Counted from the first letter of the stretch, positions 43,590 through 52,196 are shown. The stretch: 64,000 bases of DNA from Halobacillus faecis (GCF_007991335.1 NZ_BJYD01000029.1:38860-102859), one strand, 5' to 3'. Numbers and translations are program-made. The notes: generated by a model not told the origin, from the letters alone.

Positions 43590-45135
43590 GGACTTCCCTC
43601 ATTTCTAATGTTTTTTGTCTAATGATTTGTTTGTTCTGCCATTCCAACTGTTCTTCAGGAAAATCGCTGCGATAATGACCACCGCGGCTTTCTTCACGCT
43701 CGAGGGCTGATTGAGTGATCAGCCAGCATGTTTGCAGCATGAACATTCTCGTCATTTGCTCGTATGTGAGCATACTTAAGTCATACTCTTTCCATTCAGA
43801 CGGTTGGACGAACGATTCCAACCACTGCAGATGACGGACCAATTCTCGCCCCTCCCTCACAATGCCGACGTTTTCCATCATGCGTTCCTGGATTTCGGTT
43901 TTAGAAGGAAGAGGAAAAAGACAGGGCTTCCTTTTCTCGTTTGTTTCTTTTGGTTGTAAAAAAGGCTCTGTGCAGTCTTGAAGATGTTTGGCCAGCCTTT
44001 TTCCGTACACGAGTCCTTCGAGGAGGGAGTTGCTTGCCAGCCGATTGGCTCCGTGCACACCCGTACAAGCAACTTCTCCAATCGCATACAAGCCTTCAAC
44101 CGTGGATTTCCCAACCATATCCGTCTTCACGCCACCCATGGAAAAATGACAGCCGGGGGCTACTGGGATTTGTCCTTTTCTTAAATCAACTCCATGCTGC
44201 AGGCATAGGTTTGTGATATGGGGAAACCTTTGTTCAAAATGGTTTACATCCCTTATATCCAAATAGACGTTTTCACCGTTTCTCCTTTTTTGATAAATCG
44301 TTTGAGAGACCACGTGCCTTGGTGCCAGATCTCTGAGAGGGTGGATGTTTTCCATGATTGGTGTTCCCATCTCATCAACAAGCACGGCTCCTTCACCGCG
44401 CACCGCTTCAGAGATCAGCCCCACCGGCTTATCTTGTATGTACAAAAGGGTGGGATGGAACTGAATAAATTCCATGTCTGTAAGTTCCGCTCCAGCCTGA
44501 TACGCGAGGGCCATCCCATCACCTGTGACAGAAGAGGCATTGGATGTGGAGGTGTACAATTGTCCGCATCCTCCTGTCGCAAGAACAGTATGAGGGGCGT
44601 GGAATTCATAAACGCCAGAAGCATGTTTGCTTTTCACTCCGAAACAGCGGCCATCATCATTTGTTAACAAATCAAATACATAATGGTTTTCAAGAATCTG
44701 GACATTTGGGGGAAGGGATCGCATCAAGTAATCCATAAGAACTTTTCCCGTTTGATCACCACCCCCGTGGATGATGCGGTTTTGTGTATGGGCGCCTTCT
44801 TTTCCGAGAGCAAGGGTGCCGTTTTCTTCATAATCAAAGCCGCAACCTTCCATTTCGAGCTCTCTAATGATTTGAGGAGCTTCCTTTGTCATCATAAGCG
44901 TAGCTTGATGGTTGTTCATCGAACGACCCGCGATGACTGAATCGATGAAGTGATAAAAAGGGTGATCCCTGTCGCCGATAGCTGCAGCAATTCCTCCTTG
45001 AGCTAAACGGGAATTTCCATGGCCGATCGATGACTTTGTGAGAAGAATCACATTTTTGTCCGTAGCGGTTTGCCGGGCGAGTTGTAAGGCGGCTACGCCA
45101 CTACCGATGATGATGATATCTGTGTTACGAACCAT
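43570..45135 (-). CDS. nadB: L-aspartate oxidase NadB
   Basis: The protein has 521 residues. The FAD-binding N-terminus is DIIIIGSGVAALQLA. Family signatures include NSRLAQGGIAAAIGDRDHP, RIIHGGGDQTGK, ATGGCGQLYTSTSNA and the late GEVACTGVHGANRLASNSLL. It oxidises aspartate to iminoaspartate, the first step to NAD. ATG 45135 follows a gggggtt RBS; the open frame extends upstream through the operator repeats but without support. It is divergent from nifS. Confidence 0.95.
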   Translation of the reverse strand: MVRNTDIIIIGSGVAALQLARQTATDKNVILLTKSSIGHGNSRLAQGGIAAAIGDRDHPFYHFIDSVIAGRSMNNHQATLMMTKEAPQIIRELEMEGCGFDYEENGTLALGKEGAHTQNRIIHGGGDQTGKVLMDYLMRSLPPNVQILENHYVFDLLTNDDGRCFGVKSKHASGVYEFHAPHTVLATGGCGQLYTSTSNASSVTGDGMALAYQAGAELTDMEFIQFHPTLLYIQDKPVGLISEAVRGEGAVLVDEMGTPIMENIHPLRDLAPRHVVSQTIYQKRRNGENVYLDIRDVNHFEQRFPHITNLCLQHGVDLRKGQIPVAPGCHFSMGGVKTDMVGKSTVEGLYAIGEVACTGVHGANRLASNSLLEGLVYGKRLAKHLQDCTEPFLQPKETNEKRKPCLFPLPSKTEIQERMMENVGIVREGRELVRHLQWLESFVQPSEWKEYDLSMLTYEQMTRMFMLQTCWLITQSALEREESRGGHYRSDFPEEQLEWQNKQIIRQKTLEMREVHESMET

Positions 45136-45148
45136 GAATTTAACCCCC

Positions 45149-45215
45149 GTAAATATACATGTGTATTTACACTTATATTTACACTTATATTTACACACTG
45201 TTAAACTATTGACAA
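45149..45215. promoter_or_regulatory. NiaR-like operator and 12-bp repeats between nadB and nifS
   Basis: A 22-bp inverted repeat at 45149-45170 (half-sites GTAAATATACA and TGTGTATTTAC, one mismatch) contains TACATGTGTA, resembling the NiaR (YrxA) site. It is followed by direct 12-bp-spaced copies of TATTTACAC at 45164, 45176 and 45188. A minus-strand -35 candidate TTGTCA (45210-45215) faces nadB. Repression of both nadBCA and nifS by nicotinate status is likely by analogy with Bacillus. Confidence 0.75.
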
Positions 45216-45244
45216 GAGATTTGGATCAAAAAGGGGAGAAGAAT

Positions 45245-46363
45245 GTGGAAGGATATTTTGATTATGCGGCTACATGCCCGGTGGATGAGGATGCGCTCGG
45301 GGCATACAACCATGCAGCTCGTCACTATTTTGCAAATACGAAAAGTTTACACGATCCCGGAACAAAAGCTCATGCTTTGTTAGAACAATGCCGGAATACA
45401 ATGGCAGGGCTACTGGGAATTGGTCAGGAAGGGGTTTACTTTACAAGCGGAGGTACGGAAAGTAATGAACTTGCCATCGATGCTCTATTGAAAGCAGGGA
45501 AAGGGAAGCATATCATTACGACAGATGTTGAGCATTCTTCTGTGCGGAATCTCATTTATAAATACGAGGAAGAAGGTTATAAGGTAACAAGGGTGCCTCT
45601 GAATGAAGTGGGAATCGTCAATGTGGAAGATGTTGAAAAAGCGATCCAAGAGGATACTGTCCTCTTGGCGGTTCAGCACGTGAATTCTGATATTGGATCG
45701 GTGCACCCGATTCGCCAACTGTCTGATGTTTGCCGCTCGTATGGCATACTTATTCACAGTGATTGTGTTCAGTCCTTTGGAAAAGTGTCGATGGAGGAAG
45801 TGGCTCCTTATGTCGATAGTCTCTCGGTGAGTGCACACAAACTCTACGGACCTAAAGGAGTAGGAGCGGTTTATATTCGGCCGTCACTTTCGTTTACTCC
45901 GAAAACTCCAGGAGGCACGCATGAAGGGGGAGTCAGAGCAGGGACGGTCAACACACCAGGCATTGCGGGGTTTACGGTCGCGGCTGAAAAAATGGTGAAA
46001 GAAAGACATAGGATCGAGTCGAAGATTACGGAACTGAAAGAGGCGTTTCTTAGAGCAGGAGAGTGGAAGATCGTCGGAAACACATCGGATCATTCTGTAC
46101 CGATCATCGGTCTGCTTCTACCGGAAATGGAAGGGCAGTGGGCCATGCTAGAAGGAAATCGGCGCGGGTTTCATTTTTCCACGGGGAGTGCCTGTAGCGC
46201 CGGCAGCCACGAACCTCCGGGTACATTGCTCGCAATGGGTTATGGTGCTGAAGAAGCCAAGTCTTTTATTCGTGTTTCTTTTAGTCACCATCAAACAGAA
46301 GAACAAGTGGAGAAACTGGCCCTGTTTTTAAATGGAATTCGTAAGCCAACAGTGGCTCGGTAA
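45245..46363 (+). CDS. nifS: NifS-type cysteine desulfurase (NAD-linked)
   Basis: This 372-residue PLP enzyme has VYFTSGGTESNELAIDALL, the PLP lysine in SVSAHKLYGPKGVG and the active-site Cys loop STGSACSAGSHEPPG. In Bacillus the nifS divergent from nadBCA supplies sulfur for the NadA iron-sulfur cluster, and this arrangement is the same. The GTG at 45245 is chosen because aaggggag lies 6 nt upstream; the ATG at 45243 is out of frame. The gap to mscL (132 bp) holds no gene I can support. Confidence 0.93.
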   Translation: MEGYFDYAATCPVDEDALGAYNHAARHYFANTKSLHDPGTKAHALLEQCRNTMAGLLGIGQEGVYFTSGGTESNELAIDALLKAGKGKHIITTDVEHSSVRNLIYKYEEEGYKVTRVPLNEVGIVNVEDVEKAIQEDTVLLAVQHVNSDIGSVHPIRQLSDVCRSYGILIHSDCVQSFGKVSMEEVAPYVDSLSVSAHKLYGPKGVGAVYIRPSLSFTPKTPGGTHEGGVRAGTVNTPGIAGFTVAAEKMVKERHRIESKITELKEAFLRAGEWKIVGNTSDHSVPIIGLLLPEMEGQWAMLEGNRRGFHFSTGSACSAGSHEPPGTLLAMGYGAEEAKSFIRVSFSHHQTEEQVEKLALFLNGIRKPTVAR

Positions 46364-46495
46364 CTGTATGTCAGGACCTTCATTTGCACATGCCAGCGAA
46401 CTGTTGAATAGAGGTGCGAGGTATGAAGGTTTTCCTTCTGAATCATAGTTTGTCCTTTTCGCTCATAGGATGATGGGTGAGAGGGGGAGCCTGGT

Positions 46496-46987
46496 TTGGG
46501 ATTGTTGCATGAATTCAAACAGTTCACCGTTCGTGGAAGTGCCGTCGATATGGGAGTCGGAATGGTCCTGGGAGCCGCTTTCAGTGGATTTATTGATTCA
46601 CTTGTAACTGATATTTTACTTCCGCCTGTGGGTGTTTTGTATACAAAGATGAATTTTGAGAATATGTTCCTAAGCCTTGATGGATCGGTCTATCCTTCGC
46701 TGACGGCCGCTAAAGAAGCGGGGGCGGCTACCATCAATTATGGTCTTTTCGTTACGGCTTCCGTCCGTTTTATCATCATCTTGTTTGCGGTTTTTCTTGT
46801 CGTTCGCCAAATCAACCGTTGGAAAAAGCCGCATCAGCACCCTCTGCATGGGATGACGAAAAAGGAGTGCCCGTATTGCTGTATGCCGATTCCGACTCAA
46901 GCCATCATCTGCCCGAATTGTTCGTCTTCACTTGAAGCCAATCCGTCTCCGCGCCAGCAAGTGAAAACAAAATGGCGAATCAAATAA
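46496..46987 (+). CDS. mscL: Large-conductance mechanosensitive channel MscL with zinc-ribbon tail
   Basis: The protein has 163 residues, longer than the usual ~130. The MscL core is FKQFTVRGSAVDMGVGMVLG with TM1 (15-45) and TM2 (85-105). After the RQINRWKK linker a C-terminal zinc ribbon follows: C125-P-Y-C128 and C139-P-N-C142. MscL opens under membrane tension and releases solutes on hypo-osmotic shock, which suits a halophile. The TTG start at 46496 has a gaggggga RBS 7 nt upstream. Confidence 0.92.
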   Translation: MGLLHEFKQFTVRGSAVDMGVGMVLGAAFSGFIDSLVTDILLPPVGVLYTKMNFENMFLSLDGSVYPSLTAAKEAGAATINYGLFVTASVRFIIILFAVFLVVRQINRWKKPHQHPLHGMTKKECPYCCMPIPTQAIICPNCSSSLEANPSPRQQVKTKWRIK

Positions 46988-47020
46988 AAAAGGCGAATCC
47001 TAAAAAGGATCCGCCTTTTA
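46986..47020. terminator. Bidirectional terminator after mscL
   Basis: AAAAGGCGaATCC-taaaaa-GGATcCGCCTTTT, with A- and T-rich flanks. Confidence 0.88.
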
Positions 47021-47030
47021 TTTACATGGA

Positions 47031-47177
47031 TTATTCTGCGCTGTCTTCGCTCTCAGTGTCACTTTGTTCCTGCTCTTCCATTTGTTCTTCTTCCATCTCA
47101 CCGTCTTCTTCTCCGCCACAAGCAGCAAGGGTCAAAACAGATACCAAACCTAACGCTAACATCCATTTCTTCAACAT
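47031..47177 (-). CDS. Very small acidic lipoprotein
   Basis: The product has 48 residues: a signal peptide (LKKWMLALGLVSVLTLAAC) with lipobox LAAC, then a tail made almost only of Gly, Glu, Asp, Gln, Met and Ser (GGEEDGEMEEEQMEEQEQSD, then TESEDSAE). Only a lipid anchor and an acidic tail are present. The ATG at 47177 follows aaagggga 9 nt away. Function is unknown. The 237-bp region upstream of it, up to 47414, shows no other gene. Confidence 0.7.
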   Translation of the reverse strand: MLKKWMLALGLVSVLTLAACGGEEDGEMEEEQMEEQEQSDTESEDSAE

Positions 47178-47414
47178 GTATAAAATCCCCTTTCCAAAGT
47201 GAGTTACGTATAAAAGATACCCGTCCTTTGTTAATGGGAAGTGAATATAGTGTAATTTTATGGTAATGATATCAGCTGTTATTTGTTCTCCAACTATGGC
47301 GTTCTCGGGTTCTGTACCACTTCCACCCCTATCGCTCTCTATACTTTTAGAATTCCATGTCCACGATTTGAAACTTGAAACCAATATCATCGTATAAGAG
47401 GTAGAGGTGATTGG

Positions 47415-47648
47415 GTGAAGAAATATATCGTGTTCATTTTCACGTTGATGTTAAGCTATGGGCTCGTGTCATGGGGGACAGGTTTAGTTTTGACTTTTCT
47501 ACATGAGCCTGATCCATGGAGAGTAAATGCCGAAACGGACCCATCCATGCTTGTAAGAGTCATGCCCGCGGTAGTGTTGGTGCTGCCTATACTCATGGCT
47601 ATTTTGATAACAAATAAATTCAATCAAAGGAGGGAGATGAAAGAATGA
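47415..47648 (+). CDS. Small two-TM membrane protein of unknown function
   Basis: The protein has 77 residues. Hydrophobic segments lie at residues 4-29 and 47-66, with an intervening acidic loop HEPDPWRVNAETDPS, so both termini are probably cytosolic. I do not recognise the family. The GTG start at 47415 has an agaggtgatt RBS. It overlaps the following GNAT gene by 4 bp, suggesting coupled expression. Confidence 0.65.
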   Translation: MKKYIVFIFTLMLSYGLVSWGTGLVLTFLHEPDPWRVNAETDPSMLVRVMPAVVLVLPILMAILITNKFNQRREMKE

Positions 47649-48097
47649 AAATTGTGCTCTTGAAAGAGAGGATGGATTTCGTCGACCGCGCCATCGACAT
47701 CTTTTGGGAACAATGGGGGGATGAAGATAACTTCAAGCTGTATGAAGACTGTATCCAGCAGTCATTGAAAAATGAGGATGAACTGCCTTTGTTTTATACT
47801 CTTTTGGATGAGGAGAAAATCATCGGCACCTATGCTCTACTCCGAAATGATATGAACAGCCGCCAGGACCTTTGTCCATGGCTGGCGTGCCTTTATGTTC
47901 ATCCGGATCATCGAGGGCAGCAGGCCGGGAAACAGTTACTCAGTCATGCCGCGCAGGAAGCGGGGAGGCTAGGTTACCATTTTATTTATTTGGCGACTGA
48001 CCTGGAAGGGTACTATGAAAAATACGGGTGGGATCAGGAAGGGAAAGCCTTTGGCCTATCTGGTGAGTCCATAAACGTATACATAAAAGCGACGTGA
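47645..48097 (+). CDS. GNAT-family N-acetyltransferase
   Basis: The protein has 150 residues with the GNAT fold: motif A region WLACLYVHPDHRGQQAGKQLL (R/Q-x-x-G-x-A/G acetyl-CoA loop as RGQQAGKQ), then AGRLGYHFIYLATDLEGYYEKYGW. Substrate unknown. An aggagggagat RBS lies in the end of the preceding membrane protein gene, which it overlaps by 4 bp. Confidence 0.85.
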   Translation: MKIVLLKERMDFVDRAIDIFWEQWGDEDNFKLYEDCIQQSLKNEDELPLFYTLLDEEKIIGTYALLRNDMNSRQDLCPWLACLYVHPDHRGQQAGKQLLSHAAQEAGRLGYHFIYLATDLEGYYEKYGWDQEGKAFGLSGESINVYIKAT

Positions 48098-48141
48098 GTA
48101 TATCCAGATTTTTCTCATCGTGAATCCATTGGAATAGGGCA

Positions 48142-48165
48142 TCCTACGTTTATGAATACGTAGGA
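48142..48165 (+). promoter_or_regulatory. Hairpin covering the Shine-Dalgarno of the MFS gene
   Basis: Perfect inverted repeat TCCTACGT-ttatgaat-ACGTAGGA. The 3' arm runs into the RBS (AGGAGGAA, 48163-48170) of the TTG start at 48175, so folding would mask part of the ribosome site. It could equally be a DNA operator. Confidence 0.65.
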
Positions 48166-48174
48166 GGAATTGCA

Positions 48175-49401
48175 TTGGAAAACAAAGTAAGCCGTTGGTG
48201 CCTAGTCAGTATGGCTTCGATTCCCCTTGTGATGACGCTCGGGAATTCCATGCTGATTCCAGTATTGCCGATTTTCGAGAAAAAGGTAGGCATCACATCT
48301 TTTCAATCAAGCACAATCATCACCAGCTATTCCGTAGCAGCCATTATCCTGATCCCTGTTGCCGGTTACTTATCCGATCGTTTCGGAAGAAAGTTAATCA
48401 TCCTTCCGAGTTTAGTCCTGGCTTTCATTGGAGGGCTGATTGCTGGTTTTTCTTCATGGAAACTGGATGACCCCTTTCTCTGGATTACGATTGGACGAAT
48501 TCTACAGGGGGTGGGTGCAGCAGGGGCGACTCCGATCATTTTACCTCTCGTCGGAGATTTATATAAAGACGATGATGAAAAAGCAAGCTCCTGCCTTGGT
48601 ATCATAGAAACGTCAAATACGTTCGGAAAAGTATTAAGTCCCATATTGGGTTCTCTTTTTGCTGTATTTTTATGGTTTTTGCCGTTCTTTTCGATTTCCT
48701 TTTTCAGTTTGATCTCGATTGTTCTCGTTTTCTTTTTTATTAAAGTTCCTAAAGGGAAAAAGGAAGAACCCCAGCCATTCAAGCAATTTCTGAAAAAGAC
48801 GAAAGAGATATTCAAACAGGAAGGGAAATGGTTGTACCCGGTATTTCTACTAGGGGCTTACGCCATGCTCGTTTTGTTTGCCGTGTTGTTCTTTATGTCC
48901 GATATCCTTGAGAAAACCCATAACATTGAAGGTGTGAAAAAAGGATTCGTCCTAGCTATTCCACTGTTCACGTTATGTGTATCGGCCTTTGTGACTGGGA
49001 AGAAAATCAAGGGAGACACAACCGTCATGAAATGGGTGCTTGTCACAGCATTGATCATGGTTTCAGCAAGCGTCATCTTCGTCGGTTACGTCAACGAGAA
49101 GTTGTTTCTGCTTCTCGTTGTAACGAGTGTACTAGGAACAGCGATCGGCGGGATGCTCCCGACCCTTGATGCCCTCATCACAGAAGGGATTGAAAAAGAA
49201 GAGCGGGGAACGATTACGTCTTTTTACAGTTCATCCAGATTCATAGGGGTCGCTGCGGGACCTCCGTTGATGTCGCTGCTGATGAAAGAGTATTTGAATA
49301 TCAGTTACATCGCCAGCGGTGCCTTAGGTGGTCTTCTCTTATTGATTGTTCTCCTGTTGATTAAGCCCGAAAAAAGCGGGGATCAAACCAAGACCGCATG
49401 A
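48175..49401 (+). CDS. MFS drug/metabolite efflux transporter
   Basis: The protein has 408 residues with 12 predicted membrane segments. Motif A between TM2 and TM3 is GYLSDRFGRKLIILPS. The second-half counterpart is weaker (TGKKIKGDTT). GRILQGVGAAGATPIILPLVGDLY is typical of DHA1 multidrug exporters. The substrate cannot be read. The TTG at 48175 follows aggaggaat. A potential regulatory hairpin overlaps the RBS. A strong terminator follows. Confidence 0.9.
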   Translation: MENKVSRWCLVSMASIPLVMTLGNSMLIPVLPIFEKKVGITSFQSSTIITSYSVAAIILIPVAGYLSDRFGRKLIILPSLVLAFIGGLIAGFSSWKLDDPFLWITIGRILQGVGAAGATPIILPLVGDLYKDDDEKASSCLGIIETSNTFGKVLSPILGSLFAVFLWFLPFFSISFFSLISIVLVFFFIKVPKGKKEEPQPFKQFLKKTKEIFKQEGKWLYPVFLLGAYAMLVLFAVLFFMSDILEKTHNIEGVKKGFVLAIPLFTLCVSAFVTGKKIKGDTTVMKWVLVTALIMVSASVIFVGYVNEKLFLLLVVTSVLGTAIGGMLPTLDALITEGIEKEERGTITSFYSSSRFIGVAAGPPLMSLLMKEYLNISYIASGALGGLLLLIVLLLIKPEKSGDQTKTA

Positions 49402-49437
49402 AAAAGCGCCTTCCATCATAGTGGAAGGCGCTTTTTG
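49401..49437. terminator. Bidirectional terminator between the MFS and bacilliredoxin genes
   Basis: AAAAAGCGCCTTCC-atcatagt-GGAAGGCGCTTTTT, a perfect 14-bp stem with U runs both ways. Confidence 0.95.
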
Positions 49438-49866
49438 TTAACAGTATTGGTTATATGCGTTCGTAAGATTGGCTACAATTTCTTCGACTTCATAGTCTTC
49501 AATCTCTTCACGAGGGATGAAGTGGAGCACCTGTCCATCTTTCAAAAGAGCCATGGATGGAGAGGATGGCTCATAGCCTTCTAAATAGTCACGCATGCGT
49601 GAAGTAGCTTCGCGGTCCTGGCCGGCGAATACAGTTACAAGATTTTCAGGGCGTTTTTCATTGTTGAGTGATTCGCGGGCGGAAGGACGGGCAAGTCCTG
49701 CAGCACAACCACAGACAGAGTTGATCACGACAAGGGACGTGCCTTTCTTTTCGCTGATGAATGTGTCCACTTCCTCTGGGGTTGTCAGTTCAGTAAAGCC
49801 TGCGTTCGTCAATTCATCACGCATCGGCTGGGAAATTTCTTTCATATATGCTTCATATGGGTTCAT
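49438..49866 (-). CDS. Bacilliredoxin (BrxA/BrxB family, YphP/YqiW)
   Basis: The protein has 142 residues with a thioredoxin-like fold and the CGC active site C52-G-C54 in VVINSVCGCAAGLARPSA. Bacilliredoxins remove bacillithiol from mixed disulfides on proteins under oxidative stress. Other family blocks are MRDELTNAGFTELTT and EPSSPSMALLKDGQVLHFI. It lies 12 bp downstream of a NifU-N/HEAT protein gene, matching the ypgR-yphP neighbourhood remembered from Bacillus. Whether it is BrxA or BrxB is not decided. Confidence 0.92.
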   Translation of the reverse strand: MNPYEAYMKEISQPMRDELTNAGFTELTTPEEVDTFISEKKGTSLVVINSVCGCAAGLARPSARESLNNEKRPENLVTVFAGQDREATSRMRDYLEGYEPSSPSMALLKDGQVLHFIPREEIEDYEVEEIVANLTNAYNQYC

Positions 49867-49878
49867 AATCGTAGCCTC

Positions 49879-51021
49879 CTATTGTTGTTTTTTCTTAGTC
49901 GCTTGAGTCATTTGATGCCACACGGATCCTTTGGCTTCTTCACCGCCTTCAATTCTTTCGATCGCCATATTAATTTGAAGACGGACTTCAAATTCGGGAT
50001 CATCAGCGGCTTCGTTCAAGGCAGGGAGGGCGGTTTCATCGCCAAGCTCATACAAGTACATCGCTGCACGCCAGCGCACGAGTTTGTTGGAGTCAGATAG
50101 GGACTCCATCATTTTCGGCATCGCTTCTTTAAAGCCGAGATCAGAAATACAATCGCCAGCTGTGCGACGTACAGTGACCGATTTATCATTGAGAGCTTTG
50201 TAGAGATACGGAAGTGTTTCAAGTTCTTCAATCATTCCAAGATAGGCTGTTGCCAAGCGTCGGATTGAAGCTTTTTCATCATCCAGGGCTTTATCAAGCA
50301 GGCGGTAATCCTCTGCCGTCGGATCCATCCGGTCTAAAGCCGCGTAGCGAACTTTCCAGTCGTCATGATCCAGCGTGTCTAAGCTGATTTTCGTCTTTTC
50401 TTCCTTCGGTTCGACATCAACCGATTCTTGGTCAAACGCTTGTTTAACAAGAGATTCCAGTCGGTCTTCATCATAACTTGCCGAAAGTTCTTCTTTTACC
50501 TGCTCCCCGATTTCTGCCACGTCGCCATAGCGTGGGTTCTGCTCTACCCATTTACGCTCCATGATCATGTTCGGAGAGGCGGGAGCTGCTTTCATGGCCG
50601 CATCCATGAAACGCTCAGGAAGCCCTACACGTGTTTCTTCTTCGCCTTCCTCAAGTTTTACTTGCATCGGCAGGCCGCGGAACATCTGCACGAACACACG
50701 GACTTCCCCGAAGTGTTCATCCGGTTCTTCCTGTTTTAGTGACGATGCATCTTCGGTTGCTTCTGATCCGAAAACCTTTCTTACCTCAGGAAGAATGGAT
50801 TCCCAGGAGACACGTGCATTTCTTTCCAAAGCGATGAAATCAGTCACGTGGTAAAGGCCTTTGACACCTTCAATTTCGAAAAGGTGTTGGACAAAGTCTG
50901 GCGCATCACTTAATCCATCATCTTTTTTATAGTTGTGAGTCTCGCCGTCTGGCAAGGTCTCGTTTAAATTGATCTTCATTGAATTTGGACTAGGTGTCGG
51001 TTCAATAGATACAATTTTCAC
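49879..51021 (-). CDS. NifU-N (Nfu_N) plus HEAT-repeat protein, CvfC/YpgR-like
   Basis: The protein has 380 residues. The N-terminal Nfu_N/scaffold domain (residues 1-90) begins VSIEPTPSPNSMKINLNETL. A middle region (~95-210) contains VRVFVQMFRGLPMQVKLE. The C-terminal half consists of HEAT-like repeats (HDDWKVRYAALDRMD, KASIRRLATAYLGM, KSVTVRRTAGDCISDLG, NKLVRWRAAMYLYELGD). It resembles S. aureus virulence factor CvfC and Bacillus YpgR. Function is not established; operon linkage to bacilliredoxin suggests a thiol/Fe-S context (inference). Confidence 0.85.
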   Translation of the reverse strand: MKIVSIEPTPSPNSMKINLNETLPDGETHNYKKDDGLSDAPDFVQHLFEIEGVKGLYHVTDFIALERNARVSWESILPEVRKVFGSEATEDASSLKQEEPDEHFGEVRVFVQMFRGLPMQVKLEEGEEETRVGLPERFMDAAMKAAPASPNMIMERKWVEQNPRYGDVAEIGEQVKEELSASYDEDRLESLVKQAFDQESVDVEPKEEKTKISLDTLDHDDWKVRYAALDRMDPTAEDYRLLDKALDDEKASIRRLATAYLGMIEELETLPYLYKALNDKSVTVRRTAGDCISDLGFKEAMPKMMESLSDSNKLVRWRAAMYLYELGDETALPALNEAADDPEFEVRLQINMAIERIEGGEEAKGSVWHQMTQATKKKQQ

Positions 51022-51218
51022 TGAGTCTAACCCCCTAACAGTCTGATCATCTTTTCATCCGGTTCCGAGGGATCGGCCCTCATTCCATGCTTCCATCTTA
51101 TCAAAAATTCCCAAGCTCATCCACGCATCCGTCCCTTCTCTATCTCGGGAGTGTCTAGAAACCTAGTCTTCCACAATTCTGCCACATTTTTAATTTGTAA
51201 AATTTTTCATAATTTGTG

Positions 51219-51233
51219 AAACCAGATTGGTTT
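51219..51233. promoter_or_regulatory. Inverted repeat upstream of the ABC exporter operon
   Basis: Perfect AAACCA-gat-TGGTTT dyad about 45 bp before the ATPase start. It is a candidate operator; the regulator is unknown. The rest of the 254-bp gap from 51022 shows no gene. Confidence 0.45.
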
Positions 51234-51275
51234 TGTGCCGTAGAGTAGGTGTGTTGATAAAAAGGAGGGGGAAGA

Positions 51276-52196
51276 ATGTCAGAGCCTGTGATGCAGTTGA
51301 AGAATGTCAAAAAGACAATTGGCAAAAAATCAATCATTAAAGGTTTGAATTTCGATATTTACGGAGGGGAAGTGTTTGGTTTTCTTGGGCCTAACGGAGC
51401 AGGAAAAACCACAACCATCCGGATGATGGTAGGGTTAATGAAAATGACGGATGGGGATGTAATCATCCAGGGTCAAAGTGTACAGAACGACTTTAAAGGA
51501 GCGATCCGTCACGTAGGCGGAATTGTAGAGAACCCTGAAATGTACCCATTCATGAGCGGATGGAAAAATCTCGTTCATTACGCCCGTATGATGCCCGGAG
51601 TTACAGAGGAACGTATGAAGGAAGTCGTCAAGCTTGTTGGGTTGGAAAAGCGGATGAAGGAAAAAGTAGGGAAATATTCACTTGGAATGCGCCAGCGCCT
51701 TGGAATTGCCCAGGCATTATTACATAAACCATCCGTCCTCATCCTTGATGAACCAACAAACGGGTTGGACCCTTCTGGGATCAGGGAAATCCGTGCGTAT
51801 ATCCGGAGACTGGCGGAGGAAGAAGGAGTAGCGGTTATTGTATCGAGTCACATCCTATCTGAAATGGAGATGATGTGTGATCGGATTGGGATCATTAAAA
51901 ACGGAGAATTGATTTCCATCCAGACGGTTCACGATGCTCTTCAAGAAACAGATGAGAAAGAAGTGTCCATTGAAGCGACACCTGTAGATCAAACGATGGT
52001 CGCTCTTCAAGAGATGACGGGCAAGGAAGTGAATCGAAAGGAAGAGCTTCTGACTTTCACAGTAGAAAAAGAGAAGATTCCATCTGTTGTGGCAGATCTG
52101 GTGCAAAAAGGAATCCAAATCTACAGTGTCAATGTCAACCGCTCAACGCTTGAAGATAAATTCTTGGACTTGATTGGAGAGGGAGCCATTGAGTAA
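51276..52196 (+). CDS. ABC transporter ATP-binding protein (BcrA-like exporter type)
   Basis: The protein has 306 residues. Walker A is GPNGAGKTTT, Q-loop area VGGIVENPEMYPFM, signature YSLGMRQRLGIAQALL, Walker B VLILDEPTNGLDPSG and the switch His in SSHILSEMEMM. The C-terminal ~85 residues resemble the accessory domain of bacitracin-type exporters. It is coupled to the permease downstream (TTGAGTAA overlap) and a DUF4064 gene. Export of a peptide or lipid-like compound is likely but unproven. RBS aaggagggg. Confidence 0.92.
   Translation: MSEPVMQLKNVKKTIGKKSIIKGLNFDIYGGEVFGFLGPNGAGKTTTIRMMVGLMKMTDGDVIIQGQSVQNDFKGAIRHVGGIVENPEMYPFMSGWKNLVHYARMMPGVTEERMKEVVKLVGLEKRMKEKVGKYSLGMRQRLGIAQALLHKPSVLILDEPTNGLDPSGIREIRAYIRRLAEEEGVAVIVSSHILSEMEMMCDRIGIIKNGELISIQTVHDALQETDEKEVSIEATPVDQTMVALQEMTGKEVNRKEELLTFTVEKEKIPSVVADLVQKGIQIYSVNVNRSTLEDKFLDLIGEGAIE

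Noticed and set aside
45136..45198. N-terminal extension of NadB with KYKCKYKCKYTC
   Set aside because: It is the translation of the operator and 12-bp repeats; the RBS and homology place the start at 45135.
45038..45244. Longer N-terminus for NifS
   Set aside because: It would read through nadB and the operator. The GTG at 45245 has a good RBS and matches family length.
46364..46495. Tiny frame ATGAAGGTTTTCCTTCTG between nifS and mscL
   Set aside because: Only 16 codons, weak RBS and no terminator or conservation signal.
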